A stretch of 64,000 nucleotides of DNA, from contig JAWZSP010000002.1 in assembly GCA_034401135.1 (NCBI GenBank), positions 1,488,001-1,552,000 on the forward strand, read 5' to 3'. Each line of letters begins with the position of its first letter. Within the stretch, counting starts at the first letter, position 1. Shown in pieces: positions 43,301 to 57,318 of the stretch. The position numbers and the translations under genes were made by a program. Origin of the DNA: Volutella citrinella (taxonomy: Eukaryota > Ascomycota > Sordariomycetes > Hypocreales > Nectriaceae). Under the pieces are notes generated by a model, which saw only the letters and a list, made by a program, of their open reading frames with translations, ran no database searches and was not told the origin of the DNA.

Positions 43301-46300
43301 CAAGCGAACAGAGATCATCACCTACCGCGAGGAGATCATTCGCTTCATGATTGAGATTTGCAAGCACAGGCACGGCGCGTCAAGTGACGATGTCATCTTC
43401 TGGTACAAGAAGCTGGCCAAGCTCTACATTGACATCAAAGAAGAAGACCGCGCCACCGTTGTCTATCGTGAACTCTACGAGATCATTGTCATTCGGTTTG
43501 GTAAGAAGTCGGGCGAAGCCAAAGAGATTGGCAACTTCTTTGGCAATCTCGACATTGTTTTCAAGGGTGACCAGGGCCAAGGGAACATTGGTGAGCTTGA
43601 GGAGCTCATCTTTGAGACCAGCGAGGAGCTGGAGGCAACGGATCAGCTGTGCATCTCCATGCTGCTCCGTCTGGCCCAGTCTTACGTGGTGTGCGGCAAG
43701 ATCTTCCTGGCAGAACGCCTCTACATCAGCCTTTGGCGCCGGATTTCCATCATCTGCCGCACCAAATCCAGCCTGGAGGTCCACATCGCCAAGATCCAGA
43801 TTGCGATTGAATACGTCAAATTCTTGCGCCAGCTGAAGCGCACAGAGGAGGCCACCAACATTCTCATTTGCCTTTGGGCAGAGTATGAACACTTCTCGTG
43901 CGAGGCCCAGTCCCTCATCATCTGGATCCGAGAGATCGGAACTATTTGCCGCACCTTTGGGCTCTTGAGCATCTCTGTTAGCATCCTAACCAAGGTTTGG
44001 GGCTGGTTCAAGAGCAAGGGCAAGGTTGAGGATGAGGAGGCTCAACGCACTACTATCCTCATCACCGAAGTTGTGGAGGAGGTTACCGAAACCACAGTCA
44101 CCAAGAAGACTACTACCACAACTACCACCGAGGTCACTGAGACTGTCGTCAAGGAGATCTATGAGATGCACTACACTCGCTGCAAGAAGACCAAGGCCGA
44201 TCATGCGTTCTTCTCCGCTTGCATAGCCCTGATCAGCCTGCATGTTGAGAACCAGAACTGGGAAGAGGTGGAAGTCATCACCAAGAGGACCCTTGAGCTC
44301 ACATGGAAGGCTGTTCTTAGCGTTGACGTCAAGATCACGCTGACTGAACACATGATGCGCGAGTGTGTTCTGGTCGCTCGCCGCCTTGCTGTGAGCTACC
44401 AACGCCGGGGCTTGTTCGAGTTTGCCGAGCAGATCTATCTGCGCATCTACTGGGCTTGTCTGTCTTCGATGAAGCTCGATGATGAGGCCTTCTTCGAATC
44501 GGTCACTGTTCTGATCGGATTCTATGAGGAGCACCATCGCCACGAAAAGGTGATCGAGATCTACATCGAGATCCTTGAGAAGTTCAAGAAGCAGCTCGGC
44601 CACAGCCATCGCCTGACGATTAAGACACTGTACCTTCTCGCGGCTCACTATGAGCTCCTCGGTCGCAAGGAGGCATACCAGTACTACCTTGAGATTGTCA
44701 CAGTTCTTAACAAGGACATCAAGCATTGCCACCATGACGCTTTCAAGGCTGCTTTGATCCTCTGCCGACACTACCACAATCGGAAGCTGTACAAGGAGCT
44801 TCAGCAGGTTTGTGTTGCCTTGTGGGCCACTATTGTCCACCACCGTGCTGAAGTTACAATAACGGAAGAGATCATTGCCGAAATCTATGAGAAATACACG
44901 TATGTGCTCGAGGTTCACGTCAAGGTGGAGTTCTCCGTGCTGTACAAGCTGTCCGTCGAGTACAAGGAGGTGGTGACGACAGTCTGCGGGGTCTCTTCCT
45001 CGGCCTACATCTTGGCCCTGATTGCCCTGGCTAAGATTTGTGAAAAGCACGTGGAGCATCACCATGAATCTGTCTCCATCTACGAAGAGGTCATCAAGAA
45101 GACGACCACGACGAAGACAACGACGACCACGACGACGGAGACTACAATTCACACGGTCAAGAAGCGGCTTTCCAAGATGTACGTGACCATCATTACGACT
45201 GGCAAGAAGGCTTCGTCCACTACTACCGTGGAGCGCGCCATTGAAATCTGTCTTGAAGCCTACGCTCAACTGAAGATTGAGTTTGGCTGCTGGCACGAGA
45301 CGACGCTGCAGAAGCTCAGGGAGGTTGTGATTCTATACCAGAAGATCAACACGCAGCAGTCACAAGCAAACATCATCCAGCTTCTCCAGGTGTCGGTCAT
45401 CGAGATCATCACGACTCTCACAGTGACGATGAAGCTGTTCACGGCAGCTACAACCCTGGCCTCCATTTATGTGACAGCTGGCATGACCCAAAAGGGCCAT
45501 GAGCTACTTCACCAACTTCGTCACCTGATCATCTTCAGGGGCACCCTTCCCAGCAGTGAGATTACACTGAAGCTGGATGCTCAACTCAGCAAGGTCGTCT
45601 TTGTCTTCCTCATTTCTTTTGAGCAAACCCTCTACGGCAAGGAGAGGGCCCTGATGTACTCGGAGGTGATGGCTGATATCATCTACGAGTCACTTCTCTA
45701 CGAGGAATACTCCCGTGTCATCGAGAAGGAGACAAAGATTGAGGTCATCCTGGAGTGTGGTGGCAAGCTGCGTGGCTTCTGGGAAGAGCATAAGCGAACC
45801 CAGCTTCTGGCTGTCCTGGACCAGAGGCTGTTCACGCTGTTCAAGACTCAGTACGCGGCGATCTTCAAGGGAACCAACGATGATCACCTGCGCCTCTTCT
45901 ATCTTGCGATCCTCGTGGAGCTTGCCAAGGACCGCAGCGCTGCCAACGTAGACTTCTTCGCCCTGGCGTGCAAGGCTGGCAACGACCGCGTCAAGTCTCT
46001 GCTGGAGGCCGGCGACTTCCACCGCGCTCACCAGGCAGGCCGGTGTGTGTTCCTCTTCGCCTCGAAGCAGGAACTCTACCAGAAGCGAAGCTGCATCCAG
46101 CTTGGATATAAGCTGGCCGAATTCCTGGCCGGCATCGACGTGCCGCACCCAGCCCCCGGCAAGAATGATGAGTTGCGCAAGGCCATGCTGGAGACGTCAC
46201 GGGAGATCATTGCCCATGTGTTTGCTGCTTTCCGCGCCATCAAGCTCGACTTCTTGACGCTCAGATTTGAGGATGTTGCAGGCCTAATCCGCCTCCTTGG

Positions 46301-47000
46301 TGCTCAGCGCAACTACACAGAGCTCGAGGCTCTGCTGGCAAGGCTCTGGACATCGCGCGAAGCGGTGCAGAGGACCAGCGGCTGGTCCCCTGGAACTGTG
46401 CTCAATATCGGCAAGCTCCTGGTGCATGCCCAGCATGCCGGCGGACATGTCACGGCGGCCATCGACACGGCCGAGCTGCTGTACTATAACCTGAGGCGCG
46501 GCCGGGGCAGACTGGACTCGCAGACGCTCGAAGTGTCCAAGCTCCTCGCAAGCCTGTACACGTCGAGCGGACGACCTGCGCAAGCCATGGCAGTGCACGA
46601 GGCGATCCTCCGAGAGATTAGCTCTGCGTGCCGCGGTGACCCAGCTCGTGGAGGCTACCACGACCGCACGTATCTGACGGCCGAGGCCCGGCTGCACTTG
46701 GAGCTCCTGAAGGTGGCGCATCACCAGATGCAGGGATGGACCAAGCCTGTGCGGGAGTTCCGAGAGCTGTACGAACGGCTGAAGACGAGCCTGAAGCTGG
46801 ACATGCCGGCGTTTGACAAGTGGGCAGAGGGTGCGGCAGACAAGCTGGGCTCTGGTGGCAAGTATGTAGCACTGAGCGAGTGGAAGGTTGAGGAGGAGGC
46901 TAAGCGGCCGTTGATGTGGAAGCGAAGGTCCACGGATCGACCCAAGTCGTTGGGCATGGACCTCGTGCGATCTGCCAGCCAGTGGTGGAAGGTGTACTAA
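40309..47000 (+). CDS. Large STAND/NACHT-like P-loop NTPase with TPR-like repeats
   Basis: Four exons (40309-40339, 40494-41089, 41174-41783, 41848-47000) give 2129 residues. The tiny first exon (MLGLRRSLKH) was chosen because its GTATGT donor and phase join the next open frame exactly. Residues 11-110 are disordered; 115-370 form a helical N-terminal domain. The nucleotide-binding domain has Walker A GPAGCGKS (379-386) and Walker B TFVLIIDGCDEM (about 485-496), then FSRKIEHLS sensor-like sequence and a winged-helix-like segment (LLSFMLVAQQPFSIEEVAELL). From about 680 to 2050 the sequence is a long array of helical, TPR-like repeats (for example YYLEIVTVL, IYIEILEKFKKQLGHSH). Two threonine-rich tracts interrupt it (about 1158-1179 and 1495-1518). 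The plan is that of fungal NLR-like STAND proteins, which often sense non-self or stress. The trigger and output here are unknown. Confidence 0.88.
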
Positions 47001-48743
47001 GGGGCAATGTATCAGGGCGGGTTTGCCTATCGGACAACAAAGGGAGGCTACGGCGGAAGAAAATGGTCCGGTATGGCTTTATCCATGTTGTGATGGTTAA
47101 TGGCTGGCTTTTGATGGGAATCGGCCTCACTTGTTGTGGGGGCTTGCATCACTCGTTTCTATTTCTTCTGTTTCATGGGCTCTGGGCTGGGAACTGCTTA
47201 ATTTGTCAAGGGATTTCATCACTTGTCTCGCAATAATCAAATTGAATTGAGTTACAAACTATATTGCGCTCCAACAGCATCGTGATCGAAGGAACCGCGC
47301 CGCGAGTGTCTGCGCAAAGAGCTGGAGAAGGTCACTGGAGGGGAGTTCATGTTTGTGGGCGGCCTGCAGAAGTCTTCTCTGACAGTCTCTTGGCATCCAG
47401 CAACGAACGACACATGACTTTGAAGTGGAAAGCAGGCTAAGGCGCCAAGGCCGGGGTTAGAAAGGGCCTAATCGCCACCAAGCATCAGGGCAGTCGATGG
47501 CTAGGGACAGAAGGTGAGTATTGATGCAGGGATTCCGGTGGCGGTGCGGCTTGGCGCCCCAATGGATGCAGGACATCTCTGGTCCCGCGTGAAGAATGCA
47601 GAGGAGGGCCAGCGCGGGGGTGGGTGAGTGACATTGACTTCGGGCGAGTGTCGGCAGCAAACTCCGAGGCGGTTTGCCAACAGTCCATGATCTGGCCTGC
47701 TGCTGTCTGTAAGCCTTGGGGTGAACACATGCTACCGGCGACACCGATAGAGGATTTGCGACCCAGGCAGCGGTGCGGTTTGCTCGCGTCATAGTCCACC
47801 GCAAGACAGAAGCCGGAAGCCGATGTGGCCGGGGCGAGCCCCAAGGAACCGCAAGTGGCGGCCGGGGGGCTGTGAACCCGTTAAAGGCTGGTGGGTGACG
47901 TCTCCCCTTGCACAGCACTAGCAGCAACAGCACAGCTACCTAGGCCTTGCTAGGCCCCCCTAGCCAATCAACTAGCCAGTGAGCCAACCAGTGGCCGGTG
48001 CGCCGCGCAACACCTGCAGTTGATTGCCCCTCGCTCTTGCCTGGGTCTGGGTCTGGGTCTGGTTCTGGTTCTGGTTCTGGTGTCTGCCCCTCACTCATGA
48101 ATGACTGAGTGACTGACTGCCCTGCCTCGTTCGCTCGCAGTCGGGAAGGTGCCAGACGGTTTCCGCAGGGTGAGCAGGCGGGCAAGCGACGGGACTGCGG
48201 CACAGTAGCCCATATGTCTGCACTTGCCGTCACAGGATGGACAGTGCTGTGGCCCGGTCGGTACCAGCATCACCCGGTACGCTGTCCCGAGCACGTACGA
48301 GGAATTATGGTATGGCATTCCATGCGTCCACTCGACGAGTATGCATGAGGCTATGCTTGGCCTCCCCCCAAAGGCATGGTAATTTAGTGACTGAGACTAG
48401 ACTTGTGAGTGGGCTGTGGCTGGACCGTGTGTAGTCTCGCGTGGAGGCAACGTCGCCAAGCGCTCGGAGTCGCACTTGCCGCGACCCAGCCTCATCCCAA
48501 ACGTACGTAGTGGAGGAAGGTACGGACGGAAACGTGACGGATTTATAAGGGACGGGCGCCTTCTGCTTCCCGAAACCTTAGTTTTCGCGCTCTCTCTCTC
48601 TTCAAGATTCGGTTCTGCCGACAACCACTTGGCCTCGCTCCCACCTTTGCTTTCGCGACTCGCCTCGTCTCTCCTCTCCCCTCTTCTCGTCACATACACC
48701 CGCTCGCACGCGGTAAACGTTCAACACAAGCTCGATTCGTCCC
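47001..48743. other. Intergenic region upstream of the WW-domain gene
   Basis: No gene is supportable. A CTGGGT/CTGGTT hexamer repeat lies at about 48041-48080. The last 170 bases before the WW gene are pyrimidine-rich (CTCTCTCTCTC near 48590), consistent with its leader. Confidence 0.55.
48041..48080. repeat. CTGGGT / CTGGTT hexamer tandem repeat
   Basis: About three CTGGGT units run into three CTGGTT units, a compound microsatellite in non-coding DNA about 660 bases upstream of the WW-domain gene. Confidence 0.85.
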
Positions 48744-49805
48744 ATGGCCGACTACGCTCCCCCGCCAGGCCCCCCGCCGCCCAAGGCCCCCGATGTCCCC
48801 GCCGGATGGGCCGCCCGCTGGAATGATCAGTACAAGGAGTGGTGAGTCGACGTCCGCGGCGCATTGCATCGCATCTGTCGCATGGCTGCTAACGGATTCC
48901 CACCAGGTTCTACGTCAACATTCACACCAAGCAGTCGCAATGGGAGAAGCCCACCGCTCCTGTCTTCCCTGACAATGACTCCGCCCCGTCTGGGCCGCCC
49001 CCAGGATATGCGCCCAGTGACGGCCCCGCGCCCACCGACACCAAGGTGAATCCCTACGACGATCCCGCCCAAGCAACTCGTGGCGCCGGCGGCTCTTCCA
49101 GTACTCAGGACGAGGATGCCAAACTAGCGGCCAAGCTCCAAGCCGAGGAGGATGCCCGCGCTCGCAGCGGCTATGGCGGCCCTACTCCCCCGGCTGGATA
49201 TGGCTCCAACCCAGCCAGCCCATACCCGCAAAGCAACAGCCCCTACCCGCAAAACAACAGCCCATACCCTCAGAACAACAGTCCTTATCCGACCGAGCTA
49301 CCGCCCAGGGATAGGGGCGGTAAGAGCGGTGGTCTGCTAGGAAAGCTGATGAACAAGGGCAAGCAGATGGCCTCTGGTGGAAGCCACAGCGCGCCTAACG
49401 GAGGCTACGGGCAACCTGGATATCCGCCTCAGCAACAGTACTACCAGCAGCAGCCCTACCAGCAGCAGCCCTACCAGCAACAGTATCAGCAACAGCCCCA
49501 GTATGGATATGGCCAGCCCCCGATGGGCTACGGCCAGCCCCAATATGGTGCTCCAGGCGGATATGGTCGTGGTGGCTACGGTGGCGGTCGTAAGCCTGGC
49601 GGCGGTGGTATGGGTATGGCTGGAGGTGCCGCCCTCGGTGTTGGTGCCGGTCTCATAGGTGGTGCCTTGATCGCGGATGCTATACATGATAATGAGCAGG
49701 ATGCATACCAGGACGGCTTCGGTAAGTCACCCCTCACGATCCTACTGTGGTACTTTTGGACACTAACATGCAGCAGATGATGGTGCGGACTTTGGTGGCG
49801 ATTAG
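48744..49805 (+). CDS. WW-domain protein, Wwm1-like
   Basis: Three exons (48744-48841, 48907-49721, 49777-49805) give 313 residues. The WW domain (about residues 19-47) is split by intron 1: GWAARWNDQYKEW joined to FYVNIHTKQSQWEKP, with both signature tryptophans and the closing proline. Then come a Pro-rich linker, an acidic helix (EDAKLAAKLQAEEDARARS), three to four PYPQ(N/S)NS repeats, a basic patch (GKLMNKGKQM), a QQPYQQQ low-complexity stretch, a Gly/Tyr-rich region, and a hydrophobic glycine-alanine segment (GGAALGVGAGLIGGALIADAIHD) before an acidic end. The same order (N-terminal WW, QPY-rich middle, Gly/Ala C-terminus) occurs in yeast Wwm1, which binds the metacaspase Mca1. Orthology is inferred. 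The last acceptor is a tandem CAGCAG, so a one-residue alternative isoform is possible. Confidence 0.88.
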
Positions 49806-50306
49806 ACGATTTTCAGGAACATATGGGTAACGGGTTAGTGAAGAAGATTGTGCGCATTTATCGTTTCAGGCTCGGGTTGCATTCGGGGTTTGGGTCTTGT
49901 GGATTTTGTAATATTACAAAGAGCATTGGCGCGATAGATGTTCATATCAGGCGTGGTTATGCCGGCAGAGAGACTGGCATATCGGTTCTCCAAGTGAAAT
50001 CTCCCATGAGATACTAGATTCTGTCAACCCCATGCTGGGCTGGTTCATGCCAATTCGTCCCGCTGCGTCCGCTCACATTGACGAAGTCTACGCAGGACGG
50101 CGGAAACCCATGCGAGCGATGTTCTTTCAACTGCATTACCACAGTGGCAATACTTGCCTTCTCCCCATCACTTGTATTTTCTCCGAACAAGTCTCATTAC
50201 ACCCACCCAATACATATTTACAGGCATACACTCTGTTGGCCGCTGCTGTGGCGCATAGCGTGGCTTATATCAACTGCCATTTCTACCCAGGCTGTCACAG
50301 GAGTAT
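49806..50306. other. Convergent 3' flanks of the WW gene and EMC7
   Basis: About 500 bases between two opposing stop codons. It should carry both 3' untranslated regions. No gene is seen. Confidence 0.6.
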
Positions 50307-51241
50307 TTACTTCTTGCCCTTGCCATTCCCGCCCTCCTTCTTCCCGGAGCCGGCCAGGTAGGCAGCCATGTCGAAGTTTCCGAGCGGGCTCTCGGCCTGC
50401 CCGCCGCTCATGACGGTGCTCATGGGGCCTTCCTTGGAACGAGCCTCGAACTCGGCGCGCATCTCGGGGTCCACTGGGGGGGACGAGGGTGGTCAGCGAG
50501 GGACTGGCTTTGGGATCGTGGGGGAGAGGGCTTCACATACTGTTTTCCAAGAGCTTGGGCATACCGATGAAGATACCCATGCTGACCAGGCCCATGAGGA
50601 TCATGGGGTTCTTGAGGATGGTGAAAATGGAGACTGTGGATATGAACTTGTTAGCGTACTGCTTCGCTGTTGTCACCCCCCTGCTGTGTTGCGCCCATCG
50701 AGGCATATTGGCACGCTCCAGAGCATGCGTCTCACAAGCCAGCCTCGGAGAGAGTTGAGAGAGGGGACAAGTGATATGGACAGCACTCACACTGAGGCCT
50801 CTCCGCGTAGTAATTCTTGCCGCCCAGCGCCCTCACCTCGACGCCCCTGCCGCCGCTGCCCTCCCTCACGGCCAGGGCCTCGCCCTTGTTGCCCCAGTCG
50901 TTGCCGCGGAACGTCTCCCACGCGCTGACCTGCAGGCCGTCGGCCCCCTGGACGATGTCGACCCTCACGGGCGCGAAGCCGTCGGACGAGCAGTGCACGT
51001 CGGCCAGGTACGAGCCCGGCGTCACGTTGCGGAAGACGAAGGAGTTGCCGGCCGACAGCGGCGCTGAGAGCTCCGCCCCGAGTGCACTCAGCGTCGCGTG
51101 CGTCGTCGGCGGAAGCGTGAACGGGTTGGGCTTGGACGGCAGGTAGAGCGTGAAGTCGGCCGCGAGGGCGCACGCGGGGAGCAGGCCAAGGAGCATCGTG
51201 GCCACGGCCGCTAGGCCGGTATCTGAGGGGATGAGGCGCAT
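50307..51241 (-). CDS. EMC7: ER membrane protein complex subunit 7
   Basis: Three exons (51241-50791, 50633-50541, 50473-50307) with introns of 157 and 67 bases give 236 residues. A signal peptide (about 1-27, ending ACALAAD) is followed by a lumenal beta-sandwich domain with FTLYLPSKPNPFTLPPTTHATL, SAGNSFVFRNVTPGSYLADV and FAPVRVDI, features of the EMC7 (DUF2012) family. One membrane span follows (ILKNPMILMGLVSMGIFIGM, about 157-176; the preceding KNP-type segment is typical). The cytosolic tail is charged and ends KKEGGNGKGKK. EMC inserts and stabilises multispanning membrane proteins in the ER. Yeast Sop4 is the counterpart. It lies head-to-tail with MET17 (540 bases apart). Confidence 0.93.
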
Positions 51242-51781
51242 GGTCGGCTCGGGCTGTGTGCCTATCGAGATGCGATGTAGGCGAGGCGAGGCGAGGCTTC
51301 GTGGATTCGTACGGCCGTGGATGGAAATGCGCCGAGGGGGGCTGTCGGACGGAGATGTGGTGACGCCTGTCCAGATGCTTGATGCAGCTTCGAGGTGTTC
51401 AGTACGTACTCGTTAGAGCCAGGTGGGCGTTGTGGCTTGTGGGCCAATCCAGGCAAGGCAGGTCAACCAGCGGTGTGGCTTGACCCTCCAGCCTCACTCA
51501 CCCACCTCAGTCCTCAAGTTGCCTCAACTCTCAACCAGTCAGTCTACGTTCAATATTCAATGAAAAACACTTCCATCATCCCTTTTCCATATGCTACCCT
51601 CCTGTTTTCTAGTCTAGTTCAAAACATAGCATCCGGGTGGCACACTGCAAAGTCATGCACCACAATCCAGACAGGCTCAGGAACTGGTGTTTATTTGGGG
51701 GGTATTTCGTCATAAATCAAAGCTCATACAACTACGAAACCTCGCCATCCATGTCATCCGTCTAGCCTCTCCCTCTATCCT
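51242..51781. other. Intergenic region between EMC7 and MET17
   Basis: Holds the EMC7 promoter and the MET17 3' region. A short GAGGC/GAGGCGAGGCG repeat lies near 51279-51297. No gene is seen. Confidence 0.6.
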
Positions 51782-53662
<1,881 letters not shown>

Positions 53663-55283
53663 GATTTCGTTTGTACAGATGATTGCGCAACAGATTGTTT
53701 TCTCTCAATGGTGATGCGTGCTCAAGGGCAGGCTGGACTGGCAGGACAAGAGAGGGGAAGAGGGGAAGAAGCGGAAGAAGGAAGACGCAGAGGAGAGCGA
53801 TACCGCAACGCTGGATCTCCCGGATCGTGCCATTGCGCTACACTTTATAGTTTACAGCCTCCACACTGTCCAAGGCCCAAGGGATCACCCCAGCATTGCA
53901 CCTTTCCGCGCACATGCCTTGCTCCCAAACCTCTTTCGGCTCGGCCAGTGGGGAGAGCCATAGAGCACGCCATCGTTGACGAGACCGCTTTCCGCATGTT
54001 TGGAGCTGGTCTCATTCGTTTGTCCACCAAATGGCTTGATGCCCTTGCTGCGCCGGCCACGGTTGGGGCCACCGGTTGCCGGACGCCATGCCTTGCCCCC
54101 CCCTATTACCTATTGACCTCAGTCCCTCCGCCGGCTACCGGGAGCTTGCACGTCAGCCGAGGACCGTCCGTCGCTGTCAGGGGCGCCAGTGACTGTGGCA
54201 GTGCGCGGTGCTTGCAATGGAATGGAAGGCGCAGTGTCTGGTTGCAAAGTATAATCCGCGGCTGACGGGCTTAGGTTGGTGATAATTATAGGTAGGCTAC
54301 GGGACTAGAGTCGTAGTGAGAAGACATACTACTAGCAGTACCTAGGTAATCTTGCGCGGGGTATCGACGCCGGGTAGCAATCAGACAGACATAAAATCAG
54401 CCAGTGCCTTGCGTTAGGGCTGCTTCGTCTTACGGCGTGGAGCACACACCACCTCACATCTCGCAGGCTGTCCGCCTCGTCTGACAGTCCTTGAGTCCCC
54501 TCCATCCCCTGCTTCGCCGCCTTCATCCCCCCAACGAAGGTGGCACCAGCTCGATAATTACAAGATAGCGTTAACCTTGCATCATCCCAACCCCGCTGCC
54601 ACCACGAACCGGGTGTGCGTCAGACAAACACCAAGGTGGCTAGCAGTAGCAGCTCGTGAGACCTGCTTGAATAGTTCCTCAGTTACCTAATTCGCATAGC
54701 CCAAATGCATGAGCAATAGATACCCCGGATGGTGCAATTCTGTCATGCACGCGGGTTGCGCAGCGTGGGGTGCCCACGACGCCACATTCAGCACCCATTC
54801 CACAACTCCACAGAAGACCAGAAAGTTGCACGCGGGGCTTCTCGTACGACCCCTAGGAGGTTGCAATTCCTAAAATGGCTAGACGGTCTGCTGTCAACGC
54901 TGGGGGCATTGGTGACTGGGGGGCCAATCAGCCTGAGCCATTCGGCGCCAGTCTTCGTCTCTTTGTATGATACCACTGCCCAAATAGTCCCTAACGCCTG
55001 TCATATCCTAGAGCATCTCGAGATGCCAAATGTCATCATCCTTGCTCGGGGCCCTCATGTGTGGGGGAGTCCATCATCTAGACCGAACTCTCCCTGCAGC
55101 CAAGTTCCCAAACCCCAAAACGCCGGAATGAAATCCGATGCCGTAACCTTGCCGGAATCCTTGACAAGGCCAGCCCATGTAAATATCAGCCCCGATCAAC
55201 GTTGTTGCTCCGTCGCCATGCTCGTCTGCGGAGATGCCGTCTCCTCATTGCTCGAAAACTCAATACATTCATTCTGTGCCGCC
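53663..55283. other. Intergenic region upstream of MET17
   Basis: About 1.6 kb that includes the MET17 promoter and the 3' region of the MARVEL-like gene. The open frames (54729-55358 plus, 53543-54265 plus) show nothing recognisable. No gene is supported. Confidence 0.55.
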
Positions 55284-55815
55284 TCAGACGTGTCGCATTT
55301 CCATGTTTGCAGCCTTGGGACGGTGAAGGCCCTTCTGGAACATATCCTTTGCGAGTAGGATTGTCGTCGCGATCCAGCAGGTGAATTGCCCGGCCGCAAT
55401 GACGGTGGCTGCGCGGCCACAGGCGCACACGGTACCCCGGCAGAAGGTGAGGCTGGTGATGAAAACGGCCAGTGCAATGAACCCAGCGAAATATAAGGCC
55501 GTGTTGATCATCTCGACTCCAATAGTAGCGTAAGGGTACGACAGCCGAGGGAAGAATCGGGGCAGAGCCTCCAGGTATACGATCGAGAACACTGAAAAGA
55601 CGGAGCAAAAGATGAGGTAGGCGAACGGCTCAGGTATCGATGTCCTACTTCCCATCATAAACCAATGGACCACTAGTAGCGGCTCGTTAACTTCCACCTC
55701 GCAAGTGAAATCTATTTTTATGACTGCTTGGGAACATACCATAGGCACTCAAGCCGATGCTAGTTATCGCCAGCACCAGCTGTGCGGCTCGAAGGATGGT
55801 GACAGCGCGAACCAT
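55284..55815 (-). CDS. MARVEL-like four-span membrane protein
   Basis: Two exons (55815-55740 and 55672-55284) with a 67-base intron give 154 residues. Four hydrophobic spans are visible: ILRAAQLVLAITSIGLSAYV; PFAYLIFCSVFSVFSIVYL; IGVEMINTALYFAGFIALAVFI; and AATVIAAGQFTCWIATTILLA. The conserved pattern VE..(N/T)xxxxFAGFIALA followed by a Cys-containing loop (FCRGTVCACG) and a TTILLA helix is that of fungal MARVEL (membrane-associating) domain proteins, related loosely to Nce102. These sit in the plasma membrane or eisosomes and mostly lack defined function. The tail is short and basic (KGLHRPKAANMEMRHV). Confidence 0.85.
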
Positions 55816-57316
55816 GGTGGGCGACTGAGGTGTTTCGAAAGATAATGAGAAGCGATCGGGGTTGATGGCGAGACTGTCAGGGCCCTCCGGATTATGCTAT
55901 CAAATGATATCGAAGTGTCTGGATGTTGGATGGAAAAGAGTCGTCAACTGTTGGAAGAGGATGCGATGAGAAACGAGTGACTTGGATTCGACTTTGGCCC
56001 GGCCCAGGATAACCAAGGGGAAGGGCTCGGGAGACGGAGAAAAAACGTGGGAATCGTCAACGTGAAATATAATACACGCGGCTGGTAGGGACGATGCGGC
56101 GACTTTTTGTGGGGGCGAGGGAGAGGGAGAATGGGAGAGAGGGCAGAGATGATCAACCAGCCTTTGCATAGACCACTTGTACCAGAGCGCTCAGGGATGG
56201 TCCTCCGTGCTCCCCAAGAAACAAACAGACCAACCTCAACACCGCCGAAGGACCACCTTTTTTTAGAACCTCCCGGAACGCCGATCTTCCAGAAGCAGGG
56301 GGGCGAGCGCATGAAGAGTGTGCGCCGGGCGCAATATTGGTTGCCTCGTCGTCAATCTCTAACGAGAGTTGGCGTGTCGTGTCTCGCGGCTCGAGTGCAA
56401 GCCTGAGACGTGCACGATCAGGCTGAAACCGGCTTGTTCCAGGGGCAGACACGCTAGACCTGGGGGGCACTCATGCCCGTCAATGCACGCAGGGCGGCGT
56501 TGGAAGCGGTGCTCTGCAGGTCTGCGGAGTCATGCCCGCAGGACTTTGGAACACCTTTGACCTTGGTAGCGATGGCCTGAATGTGCAATGGGTGTCAATC
56601 AGTAAGTGACGGTTGAATGCTATGGTCTCGAGTGTCGATGGTGGCAGTCAAATGGCCTCCCTGGGAGCCAGACTCGCTGACGAGCCTGGCATCGCATTGC
56701 CATGCCATGCCATGCAATGTTCCATCCACCCATCCCGCGTGGGCACCGCGGAGAGAAGCTGTAACAGTGACAGTTGTCCTGATTCGTACCCTGGTCCGCA
56801 GATAGATGGATGACGTTGCGCTGTATCCGTAGTTGCGAGACTACTCCGTAGGCTTGACTAGGCTTGAGTCAATTGAAGATATTGCATTACATTCGTAGTC
56901 ACCTTGGCCTTTCATGCGGTATGACTTCCCTGGTCAAGCACATAAATGGCTTTGGCTGGTGGTCGTCTGTGCGACAATATTCGAGATGTCTCCCATGCAC
57001 CCAGATAGCGGCGCAGTGGACGGCCAAACCTAGCTTGCGAGGCGAAGATCCCCATTTCGCGGTCCTGTCGTCAAATAGGTAATTGGCCCTGACAACAGGG
57101 TCTGCGACAGAGGCCAGGTGGAGGAGGGGTAATGCTTGCAAGGTGTCGCGTTGCGGAATGCGTTGCAACAGGCCAGTGGGGATATTCGAGACGGGAACTC
57201 GCCAACAGCCTATTAAGCCCAACCAAATGCCCGTCCCTGACTGGGCAGGCATAATAATTATGCGAGAGGGGAGAGCAGAAGGGGCCCTTTCAATGCATGC
57301 CGTTTGCTGGCTGCAA
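55816..57316. other. Intergenic region upstream of the MARVEL-like gene, up to the transposon
   Basis: The first 300 bases form the promoter and leader of the MARVEL-like gene. Beyond that I see no gene. TACTCCGTA occurs at 56842-56850 and a short GCCAT repeat near 56698-56718. It ends at the TA target site of the pogo-like element. Confidence 0.55.
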
Positions 57317-57318
57317 TA

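Noticed and set aside
43986..45296. 436-codon open frame on the minus strand inside the NTPase gene
   Set aside because: It lies wholly within a strongly supported exon and arises from codon bias on the sense strand. No start context, domain or independent conservation supports it.
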